Positions 1 through 8,223 of a stretch of DNA of 64,000 nt are shown here, one piece after another. The stretch spans positions 434,001 through 498,000 of the forward strand of contig CAWJDP010000003.1 in NCBI GenBank assembly GCA_963841715.1, given 5' to 3'. Below the pieces are notes generated by a model. That model searched no databases, was not told the DNA's origin, and was given only the letters and a program-made list of their open reading frames with translations. The translations under genes and the position numbers were made by a program. Within the stretch, counting starts at the first letter, position 1, and each line of letters begins with the position of its first letter. The DNA is from DASPWW01 sp963841715. Lineage in GTDB: Bacteria > Actinomycetota > Thermoleophilia > Solirubrobacterales > 70-9.

Positions 1-229
1 CGGTGCCGTCGACGAGCCCGTAGGCGCGAGCGGTGCCGTCGGCGCCGTTCGTCCCGTTGGTGCCGGGGGGACCAGCGGGGCCGGTCGCGTTTGCGAGCTG
101 CTTCGAGACCTCCTTCTTGATCGACTTCTTGATGCTCTTGCTGAGCCCGAGCACCGGCGAGGCAATCGCCAGCGCCGCGATCAGCGCAAGGACGATCGTG
201 ACCGTGCTCCACGTCGGTCGCCACTTCAT
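1..229 (-). CDS. collagen-like repeat surface protein (partial, 3' end outside window)
   Basis: Only the N-terminal 76 residues are present. They begin with a positively charged MKWRPTW segment, then a hydrophobic stretch of about 20 residues ending near SPVLG (signal peptide or anchor), a Lys-rich stretch (SKSIKKSIKKEVSK), and collagen-type Gly-X-Y triplets (GPAGPPGTNGTNGADG) from about residue 51. A purine-rich GGGGAGAG lies upstream of the ATG. It is the last visible gene of a minus-strand group with the sigma factor and subtilase, 64 bp after the sigma gene. The fold, a secreted collagen-like protein, is inferred; the function is unknown and the C-terminal domain is not in the window. Confidence 0.7.
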   Translation of the reverse strand, partial: MKWRPTWSTVTIVLALIAALAIASPVLGLSKSIKKSIKKEVSKQLANATGPAGPPGTNGTNGADGTARAYGLVDGT

Positions 230-293
230 GGCTCTCTCTTTTCTCTCCCCTGAAACTCCGCTTTGTGCGGCCTGTGACGATCACGCTAGCGCC

Positions 294-866
294 TCAGTCA
301 ATCCCGTAGATCGCCGCGAAGCGCTCGAGGAACCGCTTCCGCCCCTCGGCCATGCAGCGATTCACCTTGGTGTATGTCCAGCCGGTGATCTCCTGGATCT
401 CTGCGTAGCTGAAGCCCTCGGCTTTGAGCGCAAGCGCGCGGCGCTCCTGAGGCTTGAGCGCGGCGAGGGCGTCAGCGCTGAACGCGACGCGTTCGCGGCG
501 CTCGGCGTGATCGGCGGGGTCGGCGCGCTCGCTCGCGACCGCCTCGAGCGGGTCGGGCGCGTCGGGCTCTGGCCGCCGCGCCGACCCGAGGATCCGTTCC
601 CGCGACCGCCTCACCGCCAGCGCCTCGTGCTTGGTCACCGTGTGCATCCACGCGGCGAGTCGGGGTCGCGCGCATGCCGGCGCCTTCGTGAGCAGGATCT
701 CGAGCGCCCGCTGGTAGGCGTCCTCGGCGTCCTCGCGACACAGCGAGTACCGCCGCGCGGTACGGCGAAACGAGTCCCCCTGGGACGCGATCAGCTCGAC
801 GGCGAACTCGTATCGGGCGCAGCGCACACCCGGTACAACCCGCGCGGCGGATCGCGCGCCCCCCAA
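294..866 (-). CDS. RNA polymerase sigma-70 family (ECF-like) factor
   Basis: A 190-residue protein with the two-domain layout of small sigma factors. A region-2-like segment around residues 45-75 contains AEDAYQRALEILL. A region-4 helix-turn-helix at about residues 135-180 starts LKPQERRALALKAEGFSYAE and continues with TGWTYTKVNRCM. Such factors direct RNA polymerase to alternative promoters. The start is uncertain: the TTG at 866 gives the longest form and a GTG at 827 would remove 13 residues. It begins 12 bp after the subtilase stop, so the two are probably co-transcribed. No anti-sigma gene is visible next to it, so how it is controlled is unknown. Confidence 0.8.
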   Translation of the reverse strand: MGGARSAARVVPGVRCARYEFAVELIASQGDSFRRTARRYSLCREDAEDAYQRALEILLTKAPACARPRLAAWMHTVTKHEALAVRRSRERILGSARRPEPDAPDPLEAVASERADPADHAERRERVAFSADALAALKPQERRALALKAEGFSYAEIQEITGWTYTKVNRCMAEGRKRFLERFAAIYGID

Positions 867-878
867 GGGCGCCCCGGG

Positions 879-2795
879 CTAGCGCCTCTTGCGCTTCTTC
901 ACCTTCAGTCTCGCCTCGGCGGTGTCGACAAGTTCGCCTCCCGCCACGTCGTCAGCCTCGAACGCGAACGAGCGCCGACCCGTCGTCGCGTTCCGCCTCG
1001 CCTTCACGATCGCCTTCAGCTCGACGGCGCCGTCCAGCGGAAGGCTGTCCGTGACGAAGCCGTGGCGGGTCACCTTCTTCGTCACGTTCTTCTTCTTGCG
1101 GAAGTAGTTCACGCTGACCTTGCGTGACTTGCGATCCCCCGTGAGCACGATCGCCCCCGGCAACGGCCCGTCGTTCTGCACCGTGAGCGTGAACTTTCGC
1201 TTCGCGCCCTGGCGCACGTTCCTGAGGCCCGCGGACTCGTCCGCCGAGAGATCGGAGTACGAGTCCGCGCCCACCCGACCGTGCCTGCCCTTCACACTCA
1301 GATCGGGCTGACGCTTGGCGAGGTTGATCGCCCCGGCGCCGAACTGGTCGTCGGCTCCCGGGGCTCCGAGGTCCACGGCGGCGTTCGCGAGGCTCGCGAG
1401 GATGCGCTCCGGCCCCGCGGACACACCCTGCGCGGTCAGCGCCGCCGCGCCGGCGAGATGGGGCGACGAGGCAGACGTTCCCCCGAACCCGCCCACGCAG
1501 TTGGCCGCGAGGCCGAACGTCGCGTTCGAGACCCGGTCGGGGCCGGAGATGTTCGGCTTCATGCGCCCGTCAATCGTCGGGCCCTGCGAGCTGAACGACT
1601 CAAGCCCCTGGTTTGCGACGCAGTACGCACCGGTGGCGGCGGCCTCGGGCGCCGAGCCGGGCTCGGTGACGCTCCCCTCCGCGACCGGGTACTGGATCGA
1701 GGAGGCATCGGGCGCGTAGAGATCGAGCCGCGGCGTTGAGCTCGTTCCCGGGTTGCGATACACCGCTAGCCCGAAGCTCGCCGTCGCGCCGGGGTTTGTG
1801 TAGCAGAACCCCTCGGTCGGCGGCTGGCTGCCGGTCTGCGGCGCGTCGGAGCTCGCAACCAGACCCCCGCCCCCGGACGGATACAGGTAGAGGCCGAAGT
1901 TCTGATTCGTGGTCGGCCAGTCGTCCCACTTGAGAAAGAAGCACTGGCGTTGGCCGGCCCCGATCGTGACGTCGTTCGTCTCGTCCCCCGCTTGCGTCCA
2001 GTCGTGGAAGTTCGCGTTGCCGCCCCCCGACCTGAACTGTCCGCCCCAATGCTCGCGCGCGGCGTTACCCGCCGAGTTCGCCCAGAAGATTCCGCGCGCG
2101 CGAGCGTCCTCGACCGTCGCGTCGGGGCTTCCCGGAATCCCCGAGCCGTTGCCGCGCGACGTGTTGTAGAAGCTCAGCGACATGTTCACGACCCGCACGC
2201 CCTGAGCAACGGCGTATTGCTCGGCGGCGGCCAGGTCGGCCGCATCGTCGACACATACGAGGTAGAGCTGTGCCGCCGGCGCGACCTCGTGGACGATTTC
2301 GGCCACTCCGGTCCCGTGGCCGGAGCCGGCGGTGAACCCGCCGTTGCAGTAGTTCTGCGTCGTTAGCGAGCCCGGCAACTCACCTTCAGCCTGGCGCGTC
2401 GCATAGCCGGCGAACGTGGTGTCGATCACCGCGACTCTGACGCCGTCGCCGCTCACGCCCTGCTGGTGGGCGAGGCCCGCGCCGATCGCGTCGACCCCCT
2501 CACCCTGCGTCGCGTCGGGGAACGCGCGGGCCGGTGCGCGCAGGTAGCGCACCGCCGGGTTGCGCCCGAGGTCGGCTAACGCCCCCGGCGGCATCCGCGC
2601 TTGGAGGATTCCAGGAGCGCCCGACCCGATGCTCCCGTCGAGCGCCGCCACCCTGCGGCGTGCGCGGGCGGTGCGAGACGGCCTCGTCAGCACCTCGATC
2701 GTTACGCGGCCGTGGCGTAGATCGAGCTCCTGACGCTTGGCGACCCGGCCTGCCCGGCGCCCCGCTCGCGTCACGGCAGCAAGCCGGGCGTCCAT
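879..2795 (-). CDS. S8 family serine peptidase (subtilase), secreted
   Basis: Subtilisin-fold protease with a readable triad: Asp in VAVIDTTFAG (about residue 125), His in GSGHGTGVAEI (about 160) and Ser in GGTSASSPH (about 441), plus the VVNMSLS strand and the WANSAGNAA oxyanion region. The C-terminal ~110 residues form a Lys/Arg-rich beta domain. The coordinate used is the first ATG, but the frame stays open upstream to about 2925. There it encodes an ideal signal peptide (ARTLAASVAGLLAVAVSLIA) with no ATG, GTG or TTG in frame. The real N-terminus is therefore upstream, from a non-standard start or after an indel near the out-of-frame ATG at 2890. Upstream of the sigma-factor gene. Confidence 0.85.
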   Translation of the reverse strand: MDARLAAVTRAGRRAGRVAKRQELDLRHGRVTIEVLTRPSRTARARRRVAALDGSIGSGAPGILQARMPPGALADLGRNPAVRYLRAPARAFPDATQGEGVDAIGAGLAHQQGVSGDGVRVAVIDTTFAGYATRQAEGELPGSLTTQNYCNGGFTAGSGHGTGVAEIVHEVAPAAQLYLVCVDDAADLAAAEQYAVAQGVRVVNMSLSFYNTSRGNGSGIPGSPDATVEDARARGIFWANSAGNAAREHWGGQFRSGGGNANFHDWTQAGDETNDVTIGAGQRQCFFLKWDDWPTTNQNFGLYLYPSGGGGLVASSDAPQTGSQPPTEGFCYTNPGATASFGLAVYRNPGTSSTPRLDLYAPDASSIQYPVAEGSVTEPGSAPEAAATGAYCVANQGLESFSSQGPTIDGRMKPNISGPDRVSNATFGLAANCVGGFGGTSASSPHLAGAAALTAQGVSAGPERILASLANAAVDLGAPGADDQFGAGAINLAKRQPDLSVKGRHGRVGADSYSDLSADESAGLRNVRQGAKRKFTLTVQNDGPLPGAIVLTGDRKSRKVSVNYFRKKKNVTKKVTRHGFVTDSLPLDGAVELKAIVKARRNATTGRRSFAFEADDVAGGELVDTAEARLKVKKRKRR

Positions 2796-3071
2796 CAGCT
2801 TCGCGTAGCCGGGGGGACGCGCTCGCGTCGGGGATGACGATGGCTCGGCGCCCGTCGCCGCGGTGGCGATCAGCGAAACGGCGACCGCGAGCAGTCCCGC
2901 GACGGAAGCCGCCAGCGTCCTTGCGAACCATCGACGTGCCCCGACCTTGAACCTCCCTTCAGGGGGGCTGCCCGGCCAAGCTAGCCGCCGCGGACGGGGC
3001 TGTCAAGCCGTGCGTGCGTCCAAGCGATTGCACGCCCCGCGGATCCCGCCTCGGGGCCCGCTCGGCGGCGG

Positions 3072-3077
3072 TATCCT
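3072..3077 (+). promoter_or_regulatory. -10 box, leaderless start of UDP-glucuronate decarboxylase
   Basis: TATCCT ends 9 nt before the ATG at 3087 and there is no Shine-Dalgarno sequence between. This fits transcription starting at or next to the start codon. Confidence 0.5.
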
Positions 3078-3086
3078 CACCCGCCC

Positions 3087-4064
3087 ATGGCGCGCGACGG
3101 GACATCGAGCGACGCGGGAAAGGCGTGCGTTGTCACGGGAGGCGCCGGGTTCCTCGGCTCGCACCTCTGCGATCACCTGCTCGCGCAGGGCCACCGCGTG
3201 ATCTGCATCGACAACCTCGACACGGGGTCGCTCGGCAACATCGAGCACATCCGCGGCGAGGACTTCGTGTTCCTGAACCAGGACCTGACCGAGTACGTCG
3301 AGATCGACGAGCCGATCGACCGCATCTACCACCTCGCCTCCCCGGCGAGCCCGATCGACTACCAGCGCCTGCCCCTGCACACGCTCAAGGTCGGCTCGCA
3401 GGGCACGCACAACATGCTCGGCGTCGCGAAGCGCAAGCGCGCCCGCATCCTGCTCGCCTCGACCTCCGAGGTCTACGGCGACCCGCAGGTCCACCCGCAG
3501 CCCGAGGACTACTGGGGCCACGTCAACCCGATCGGCCCGCGCGGCGTCTACGACGAGGCGAAGCGCTACGCCGAGGCGCTGACGATGGCCTACCACCGCC
3601 AGCAGGGCGTCGACACCTGCATCTCGCGGATCTTCAACACCTTCGGTGCACGGATGCGGCCGCACGACGGCCGTGCGATCCCGACCTTCCTGCGCCAGGC
3701 GCTCCAGGACAAGCCGGTGACGGTGTTCGGGGACGGAAGCCAGACGCGGAGCTTCTGCTACGTCGACGACCTGATCCGCGGGCTCGTAGCGCTGATGGAG
3801 TCCGACGTCCACCTTCCGGTCAACATCGGCAACCCGAACGAGATGAGCCTGCTCGAGCTCGCCGAGGCCGTGATCGAGGTGACCGAGTCGCGCGCCGCGG
3901 TCGTGTACGAGGCGCTCCCGCGCGACGATCCCCAGGTCCGCCAGCCCGACATCACCCGCGCGCGCCAGCTCCTCGGCTGGCAGCCCGAGGTCTCACTGCA
4001 CGACGGGCTCCGGAGGACGATCGAGCAGGCCGGCGTCGAGCGCCTCGTCAGCGCCACCGAGTAG
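3087..4064 (+). CDS. UDP-glucuronate decarboxylase (UDP-xylose synthase), SDR family
   Basis: A 325-residue extended SDR. The Rossmann motif TGGAGFLG lies at residues 18-25 and the family-diagnostic HLASPASPIDY follows. The catalytic region has the Ser-Thr pair in LASTSEVYGDP, and GPRGVYDEAKRYAE supplies the YxxxK tyrosine and lysine. These features are those of UXS enzymes, which convert UDP-glucuronate to UDP-xylose, rather than of 4-epimerases. It lies first in a run of polysaccharide genes and is followed within a few bases by a GT4 glycosyltransferase, so UDP-xylose is probably used by the neighbouring transferases. The ATG has a leaderless-type promoter. Confidence 0.9.
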   Translation: MARDGTSSDAGKACVVTGGAGFLGSHLCDHLLAQGHRVICIDNLDTGSLGNIEHIRGEDFVFLNQDLTEYVEIDEPIDRIYHLASPASPIDYQRLPLHTLKVGSQGTHNMLGVAKRKRARILLASTSEVYGDPQVHPQPEDYWGHVNPIGPRGVYDEAKRYAEALTMAYHRQQGVDTCISRIFNTFGARMRPHDGRAIPTFLRQALQDKPVTVFGDGSQTRSFCYVDDLIRGLVALMESDVHLPVNIGNPNEMSLLELAEAVIEVTESRAAVVYEALPRDDPQVRQPDITRARQLLGWQPEVSLHDGLRRTIEQAGVERLVSATE

Positions 4065-4069
4065 CGGAT

Positions 4070-5269
4070 CTGATCACCAGGCTTCGGATCGCCCACCTGA
4101 CCGCGACGTTCCCGCCGTATCCGGGGGGCGCGGGCAACACCTGCTTCCACATCGCCCGCGCCCAGGCCGAGCGCGGGCACGAGGTCGAGGTGTTCACCGC
4201 GCCCGCGGACGGGATCGCCCCCGACGCCGCCGGGGTGCGCGTGAACCGGATCGAGCCGGTGTTCGCGATCGGCAACGCGCCGATGATCCCGGCGATCGCC
4301 GCGATCTCCGGCTTCGACGTCGTCCACATCCACTACCCGTTCATCTTCGGCGCCGAGCTGACGCTGGCGGGAAGGGCGGCGTCGAGGAGCCGCCGCGACG
4401 CCGCGCTCGTCGTCCATTACAAGAACCGGCTGGTGGGCAAGGGGGTCCGCGCGGCGCTGTTCGGCGCCTACGAGCACACCGTGTCGCCGCTCTTGATCGC
4501 GCGAGCCGACCGCGTCTGCGTGCTCTCCGCCGATCACGCCGACTCGGTCCCCTACCTGCGTGCGGCGCGGCGCCGGACCCCCGAGCGCGTCGTCGAGATG
4601 CCAAACGGCGTCGACACCGGCCGCTTCTCCCCCGGCTCCAACCCGGAGCTGCGCGAGCGCCTCGGGATCGACGAGGACGCCGTCGTCGCCGCGTTCGTCG
4701 CGACGCTCGATCGCGCACACGACTTCAAGCGCCTCGACGTCGCGATCGACGCTCTCGCCCGCGCCGAGTCGCGCGGCGCGCACCTGATCGTCGCCGGCGG
4801 CGGCGAGCTGCTCGACGAGTTCCGCGCCAGGGCCCGCGAAGCCGGGGTCGGCGTCGCCGAGCACGTCCACTTCCTCGGCCGCGTGCCCCACGCCGAGCTC
4901 GAGGGCACGCTGCGCGCCGCCGACTTCATCCTCCTGACCACGGAGCCCCCGGAGTCGTTCGGGATCGTCCTCATCGAGGCGATGGCCTGCGGCCTCCCCG
5001 CCGTCGCAACCGACTATCCGGGGGTGCGCGCGGTGATCGATCCTGAGGACAACGGCCTCATCGTCCCGATCGGCGACGTCGCTGCCGCGGCGCGCGCGAT
5101 CGGCCGACTCGCCGAAATGAATCCCACCGAGCGGCGGCGCCTCGGCGAGGCCGGGCGCGCGAAGGCGGAGCGGGAGTGGAACTGGCCGCGAATCGTCGAC
5201 CGCTTCGACGGTGTCTACGCCGAGGCGATCGAGGCCCGGTGGCGAAAGCGCGCGCGGAGCCCGGCTTGA
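4070..5269 (+). CDS. glycosyltransferase family 4 protein
   Basis: About 399 residues with a GT-B fold. The N-terminal half opens RIAHLTATFPPYPGGAGNT. The C-terminal donor site has the EX7E motif in EPPESFGIVLIEAMACGLP and the Gly-rich LIVAGGGELLDEF. The frame contains no ATG, GTG or TTG near the natural N-terminus; the codon in the right place is CTG at 4070 (L-I-T-R-L-R-I-A-H). I use it as the likely start with low certainty. It follows the UDP-glucuronate decarboxylase by 5 bp and overlaps the next gene by 4 bp, so the three form one operon. Acceptor and donor are unknown; UDP-xylose is a reasonable guess. Confidence 0.8.
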   Translation: MITRLRIAHLTATFPPYPGGAGNTCFHIARAQAERGHEVEVFTAPADGIAPDAAGVRVNRIEPVFAIGNAPMIPAIAAISGFDVVHIHYPFIFGAELTLAGRAASRSRRDAALVVHYKNRLVGKGVRAALFGAYEHTVSPLLIARADRVCVLSADHADSVPYLRAARRRTPERVVEMPNGVDTGRFSPGSNPELRERLGIDEDAVVAAFVATLDRAHDFKRLDVAIDALARAESRGAHLIVAGGGELLDEFRARAREAGVGVAEHVHFLGRVPHAELEGTLRAADFILLTTEPPESFGIVLIEAMACGLPAVATDYPGVRAVIDPEDNGLIVPIGDVAAAARAIGRLAEMNPTERRRLGEAGRAKAEREWNWPRIVDRFDGVYAEAIEARWRKRARSPA

Positions 5270-6525
5270 CCGCGACGGCGCGCTCGATCCTCTTCGTCGC
5301 CTACTTCTACCCGCCGTCGACCGACACCGGCGCGCACCGCCCCGCGGCGATGGTCAAGTACCTGCGCCGGCTCGGGCACCGCGTCACCGTGCTGACGACG
5401 TCTGCGTTCGGCACCGAGCCGGGCATGGACGAGGACGTCCTACGCGCGCGCGACCTCCAGCTCCTGCGGGCGCGCCTCCACGGTGCCGATCGGATCGAGG
5501 GGATGTTCGACTCCGACACCTACTCGGGCAAGCCGCATCCGCTCAGCTACGTCCTCATCCCCGAGCCGCTGGTCGCCGCGTGGGCGCCGTTCGCGCGCTC
5601 GCAGGCGGTCAAGCTCCACCGCCAGCGGCGCTTCGACTGCGTGATCACGAGCTCGCCGCCCGAGTCGGCGCACCTCATAGGCCGCACGCTGTCGGGGCGC
5701 GGTGTCGCGTGGGTGGCGGACCTCCGCGACGCGTGGACGTTCGAGCCGCTTCGCCCGCGGTTTCCGACAAGCCCCCAGCGCTGGGCGGACGAGCGACTCG
5801 AACGGCGGCTGATGCGGGCAGCGGACGTTGCCGCCTGCGTCAGCCGGCCCGTCGCCGAGGACATGCGCGCGCGGATCGGGGCGAACGCCGTCGTCGTCCC
5901 GAACGGCTGGGACCCCGAGCTGAGTGACGCGCCGGGCGCCGACGCCGCCGGGTTGCTCGACCCCGAGCGCGTCTCGCTCGTCTACACGGGTCGGTTCGGG
6001 AGCTACGGGCGCGATCCGCGCCCGCTCGTCCGCGCGCTCGGCGGGCTCGCCGCCGAGAAGCCCAATGCGGCGGCGCGGCTCGAGCTCGCGATCGCGGGGC
6101 CGCTGACCGAGGACGAGGCGCGCCTGTTCACGGCCGACCTCTCCCCGGTGAAGGTCACGCTGCTCGGCAGCCTCCCGCGCCCGCGCGCGCTCGCGCTCCA
6201 GCGCGAGGCCGACGCGCTGCTGCTGATCGCGGCGCCCGGACGCAGCCAGCTCGCGAACCTGAAGCTGTTCGAGTACCTCGCCGCAGGGCGTCCCGTTCTC
6301 GCGCTTGCGGCCGGGACCGAGGCGGGCCGGATCGTCGCCGACGCGAGCGCCGGCGAGGTCGTGCGCGCCGACGATCACCGCGTGATCGAGGCGGCACTGG
6401 AGCGGGTCGCGGGCGGCGAGATCGAGGCCCCGGAGGCGAGCGCGGCGCGCGAATACGCCTATCCGGGCGTCGCCGAGCGCATGGCCGCGGCGGTCGAGCT
6501 CGCGATCGACCGCCACCGTTCCTGA
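5266..6525 (+). CDS. GT4-type glycosyltransferase (WbuB-like)
   Basis: A 419-residue GT-B-like transferase. The N-terminus has AYFYPPSTDTGAHRPAAMVK and the middle ITSSPPESAHLIG, typical of this GT4 subgroup. The donor domain has VPNGWDPE, YTGRFGSYG and the loop LKLFEYLAAGRPVLAL. The chosen start is the TTG at 5266, inside the TGA stop of the previous gene (TTGA), with GGAG six nt upstream. A GTG at 5239 is an alternative. It is the third gene of the operon and is followed by an unrelated coenzyme-B12 enzyme that has its own promoter. The sugar specificity cannot be read from the sequence. Confidence 0.82.
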   Translation: MTATARSILFVAYFYPPSTDTGAHRPAAMVKYLRRLGHRVTVLTTSAFGTEPGMDEDVLRARDLQLLRARLHGADRIEGMFDSDTYSGKPHPLSYVLIPEPLVAAWAPFARSQAVKLHRQRRFDCVITSSPPESAHLIGRTLSGRGVAWVADLRDAWTFEPLRPRFPTSPQRWADERLERRLMRAADVAACVSRPVAEDMRARIGANAVVVPNGWDPELSDAPGADAAGLLDPERVSLVYTGRFGSYGRDPRPLVRALGGLAAEKPNAAARLELAIAGPLTEDEARLFTADLSPVKVTLLGSLPRPRALALQREADALLLIAAPGRSQLANLKLFEYLAAGRPVLALAAGTEAGRIVADASAGEVVRADDHRVIEAALERVAGGEIEAPEASAAREYAYPGVAERMAAAVELAIDRHRS

Positions 6526-6538
6526 GCCGAGCGGGGAA

Positions 6539-6544
6539 TATCCT
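6539..6544 (+). promoter_or_regulatory. -10 box before mutase gene
   Basis: TATCCT with 8 nt to the ATG at 6553 and no ribosome-binding site. The context GGGAATATxxTCTG is nearly repeated before the gene at 59532. Confidence 0.5.
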
Positions 6545-6552
6545 CTGTCGAG

Positions 6553-8214
6553 ATGGCAACCCGCGCCGACCAGAGCGCCGTGGAGCAAGCCGTGGATGAT
6601 GAGCTGCACAGGTTCATAGCGCCGGTCGTCGGCCCAGAGGACGAGCGCCGGTTCACCGACTCGGGGATCGAGGTCGACCGCCTCTACGACGAGAGCGACG
6701 TCGCGCCTCATCTCCCCGAGCGACTCGGCGAGCCGGGCGAGTACCCGTTCACGCGCGGCGTCCACCCCGGAATGTACCGCGACCGCCTGTGGACGATGCG
6801 CCAGTACGCGGGCTATGCGACCGCCGAGGACACGAACACGCGCTACCGCTACCTGATCGAGCACGGCTCGACCGGGCTCTCGATGGCGTTCGACCTCCCG
6901 ACCCAGCTCGGCCGCGACTCCGACGACCCGTTGTGCCAGGGCGAGGTCGGCCGCACCGGGGTCGCGATCGACACGATCGAGGACATGCGGATCTGCTTCA
7001 AGGCGATCCCGCTCGACGAGGTCTCGACCTCGATGACGATCAACGCGCCGGCGGCGATCCTGCTGCTGCTCTACGAGCTCGTCGGCGAGGAGCAGGGGGT
7101 CCCGGCGGACAAGCTCCGCGGGACGGTCCAGAACGACGTCCTCAAGGAGTACGTGGCGCGCGGCAACTACATCTACCCGCCCGAGCCGACGATGCGGCTG
7201 ACGACGAACATCTTCTCCTACTGCCGCGACAACGTCCCGAAGTGGAACACGATCTCGATCTCGGGCTACCACATCCGCGAGAAGGGCTGCTCGGCGGTGC
7301 AGGAGGTCGGGTTCACGCTCGCGAACGCGATCGCGTACGTCAACGGGGCGATCGACGCGGGGCTCGCGGTTGACGACATCGGGCCGCGGCTGGCGTTCTT
7401 CTTCAACTGCCACAACAACGTCTTCCAGGAGATCGCCAAGTTCCGGGCGGCGCGGCGGATGTGGGCGAAGATCATGCGCGAGCGCTTCGGCTCGACCGAC
7501 GAGCGCTCGCAGCGGATCCGCTTCCACACTCAGACCGGCGGCGTCACGCTGCAGGCGCAGCAGCCCGAGGTCAACATCATCCGCGTCGCGCTCCAGGGCT
7601 TCGCCGCCGTCTGCGGGGGGACGCAGTCGCTGCACACGAACGGGTTCGACGAGGCGCTCGCGCTGCCGACCGAGCGCTCGGCGCGGATCGCCCTGCGCAC
7701 GCAGCAGGTGATCGCGCACGAGTCCGGCGCCGCGGAGACGATCGACCCGTTCGCGGGCTCGTACTTCATCGAGAGCCTCACCGACGAGATCGAGGCGCGC
7801 GCCTGGGAGCTGATGGGCAAGGTCGAGGAGCTCGGCGGCTCCGTCAACGCGCTCGACTTCATCCAGCGCGAGATCGAGGAGTCGGCGCTCTCCTACCACG
7901 AGCGCTACCGCACCGGCCAGGACGTGATCGTCGGCGTCAACAAGTACGTCACCGACACGGTCGACGACGTCGACATCCTCAGGGTCGATCCCGAGGCCGA
8001 GCGGCGGCAGCTCGACCGCCTCGGCAAGTTCAAGGCCGACCGCGACCAGGGTCTGGTCGCGAAGCGGCTCGACGAGCTGCGCGAGGTCGCGCGAGGGGAC
8101 GGCAACCTGCTCTACCCGATCAAGGACGCTCTCCGCGATCGCACCTCGATCGGCGAGGTCTGCGCGGCGATGCGCGACGTCTTCGGGCAATACCAGGGTG
8201 GGGCGTTCTTCTGA
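6553..8214 (+). CDS. methylmalonyl-CoA mutase-type large (substrate-binding) subunit
   Basis: A 553-residue TIM-barrel mutase without the C-terminal B12-binding domain, so a separate small subunit must exist elsewhere. It has the WTMRQYAGYATAEDTN segment, TVQNDVLKEYVAR and the catalytic histidine in SISGYHIREKG (residue 240). The arginine that pairs with the substrate carboxylate in methylmalonyl-CoA mutase (Arg207 of the Propionibacterium enzyme) is kept as R203. The tyrosine equivalent to Tyr89 appears to be H71 in RGVHPGMY. Methylmalonyl-CoA is the likeliest substrate and fits the pccB gene 3 kb away, but related acyl-CoA mutases cannot be excluded. The following GT2 gene starts 9 bp downstream. 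Confidence 0.85.
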   Translation: MATRADQSAVEQAVDDELHRFIAPVVGPEDERRFTDSGIEVDRLYDESDVAPHLPERLGEPGEYPFTRGVHPGMYRDRLWTMRQYAGYATAEDTNTRYRYLIEHGSTGLSMAFDLPTQLGRDSDDPLCQGEVGRTGVAIDTIEDMRICFKAIPLDEVSTSMTINAPAAILLLLYELVGEEQGVPADKLRGTVQNDVLKEYVARGNYIYPPEPTMRLTTNIFSYCRDNVPKWNTISISGYHIREKGCSAVQEVGFTLANAIAYVNGAIDAGLAVDDIGPRLAFFFNCHNNVFQEIAKFRAARRMWAKIMRERFGSTDERSQRIRFHTQTGGVTLQAQQPEVNIIRVALQGFAAVCGGTQSLHTNGFDEALALPTERSARIALRTQQVIAHESGAAETIDPFAGSYFIESLTDEIEARAWELMGKVEELGGSVNALDFIQREIEESALSYHERYRTGQDVIVGVNKYVTDTVDDVDILRVDPEAERRQLDRLGKFKADRDQGLVAKRLDELREVARGDGNLLYPIKDALRDRTSIGEVCAAMRDVFGQYQGGAFF

Positions 8215-8223
8215 TCGCACGCG

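Noticed and set aside
3014..4069. Upstream extension of the GT4 frame over the UDP-glucuronate decarboxylase gene
   Set aside because: Runs in another frame through a fully motif-bearing SDR gene; Pro/Arg-rich shadow.
5440..8220. A 926-codon minus-strand frame opposite the glycosyltransferase and mutase genes
   Set aside because: Low-complexity Arg/Asp/Leu composition, spans two unrelated plus-strand genes, no family motif; antisense artefact.
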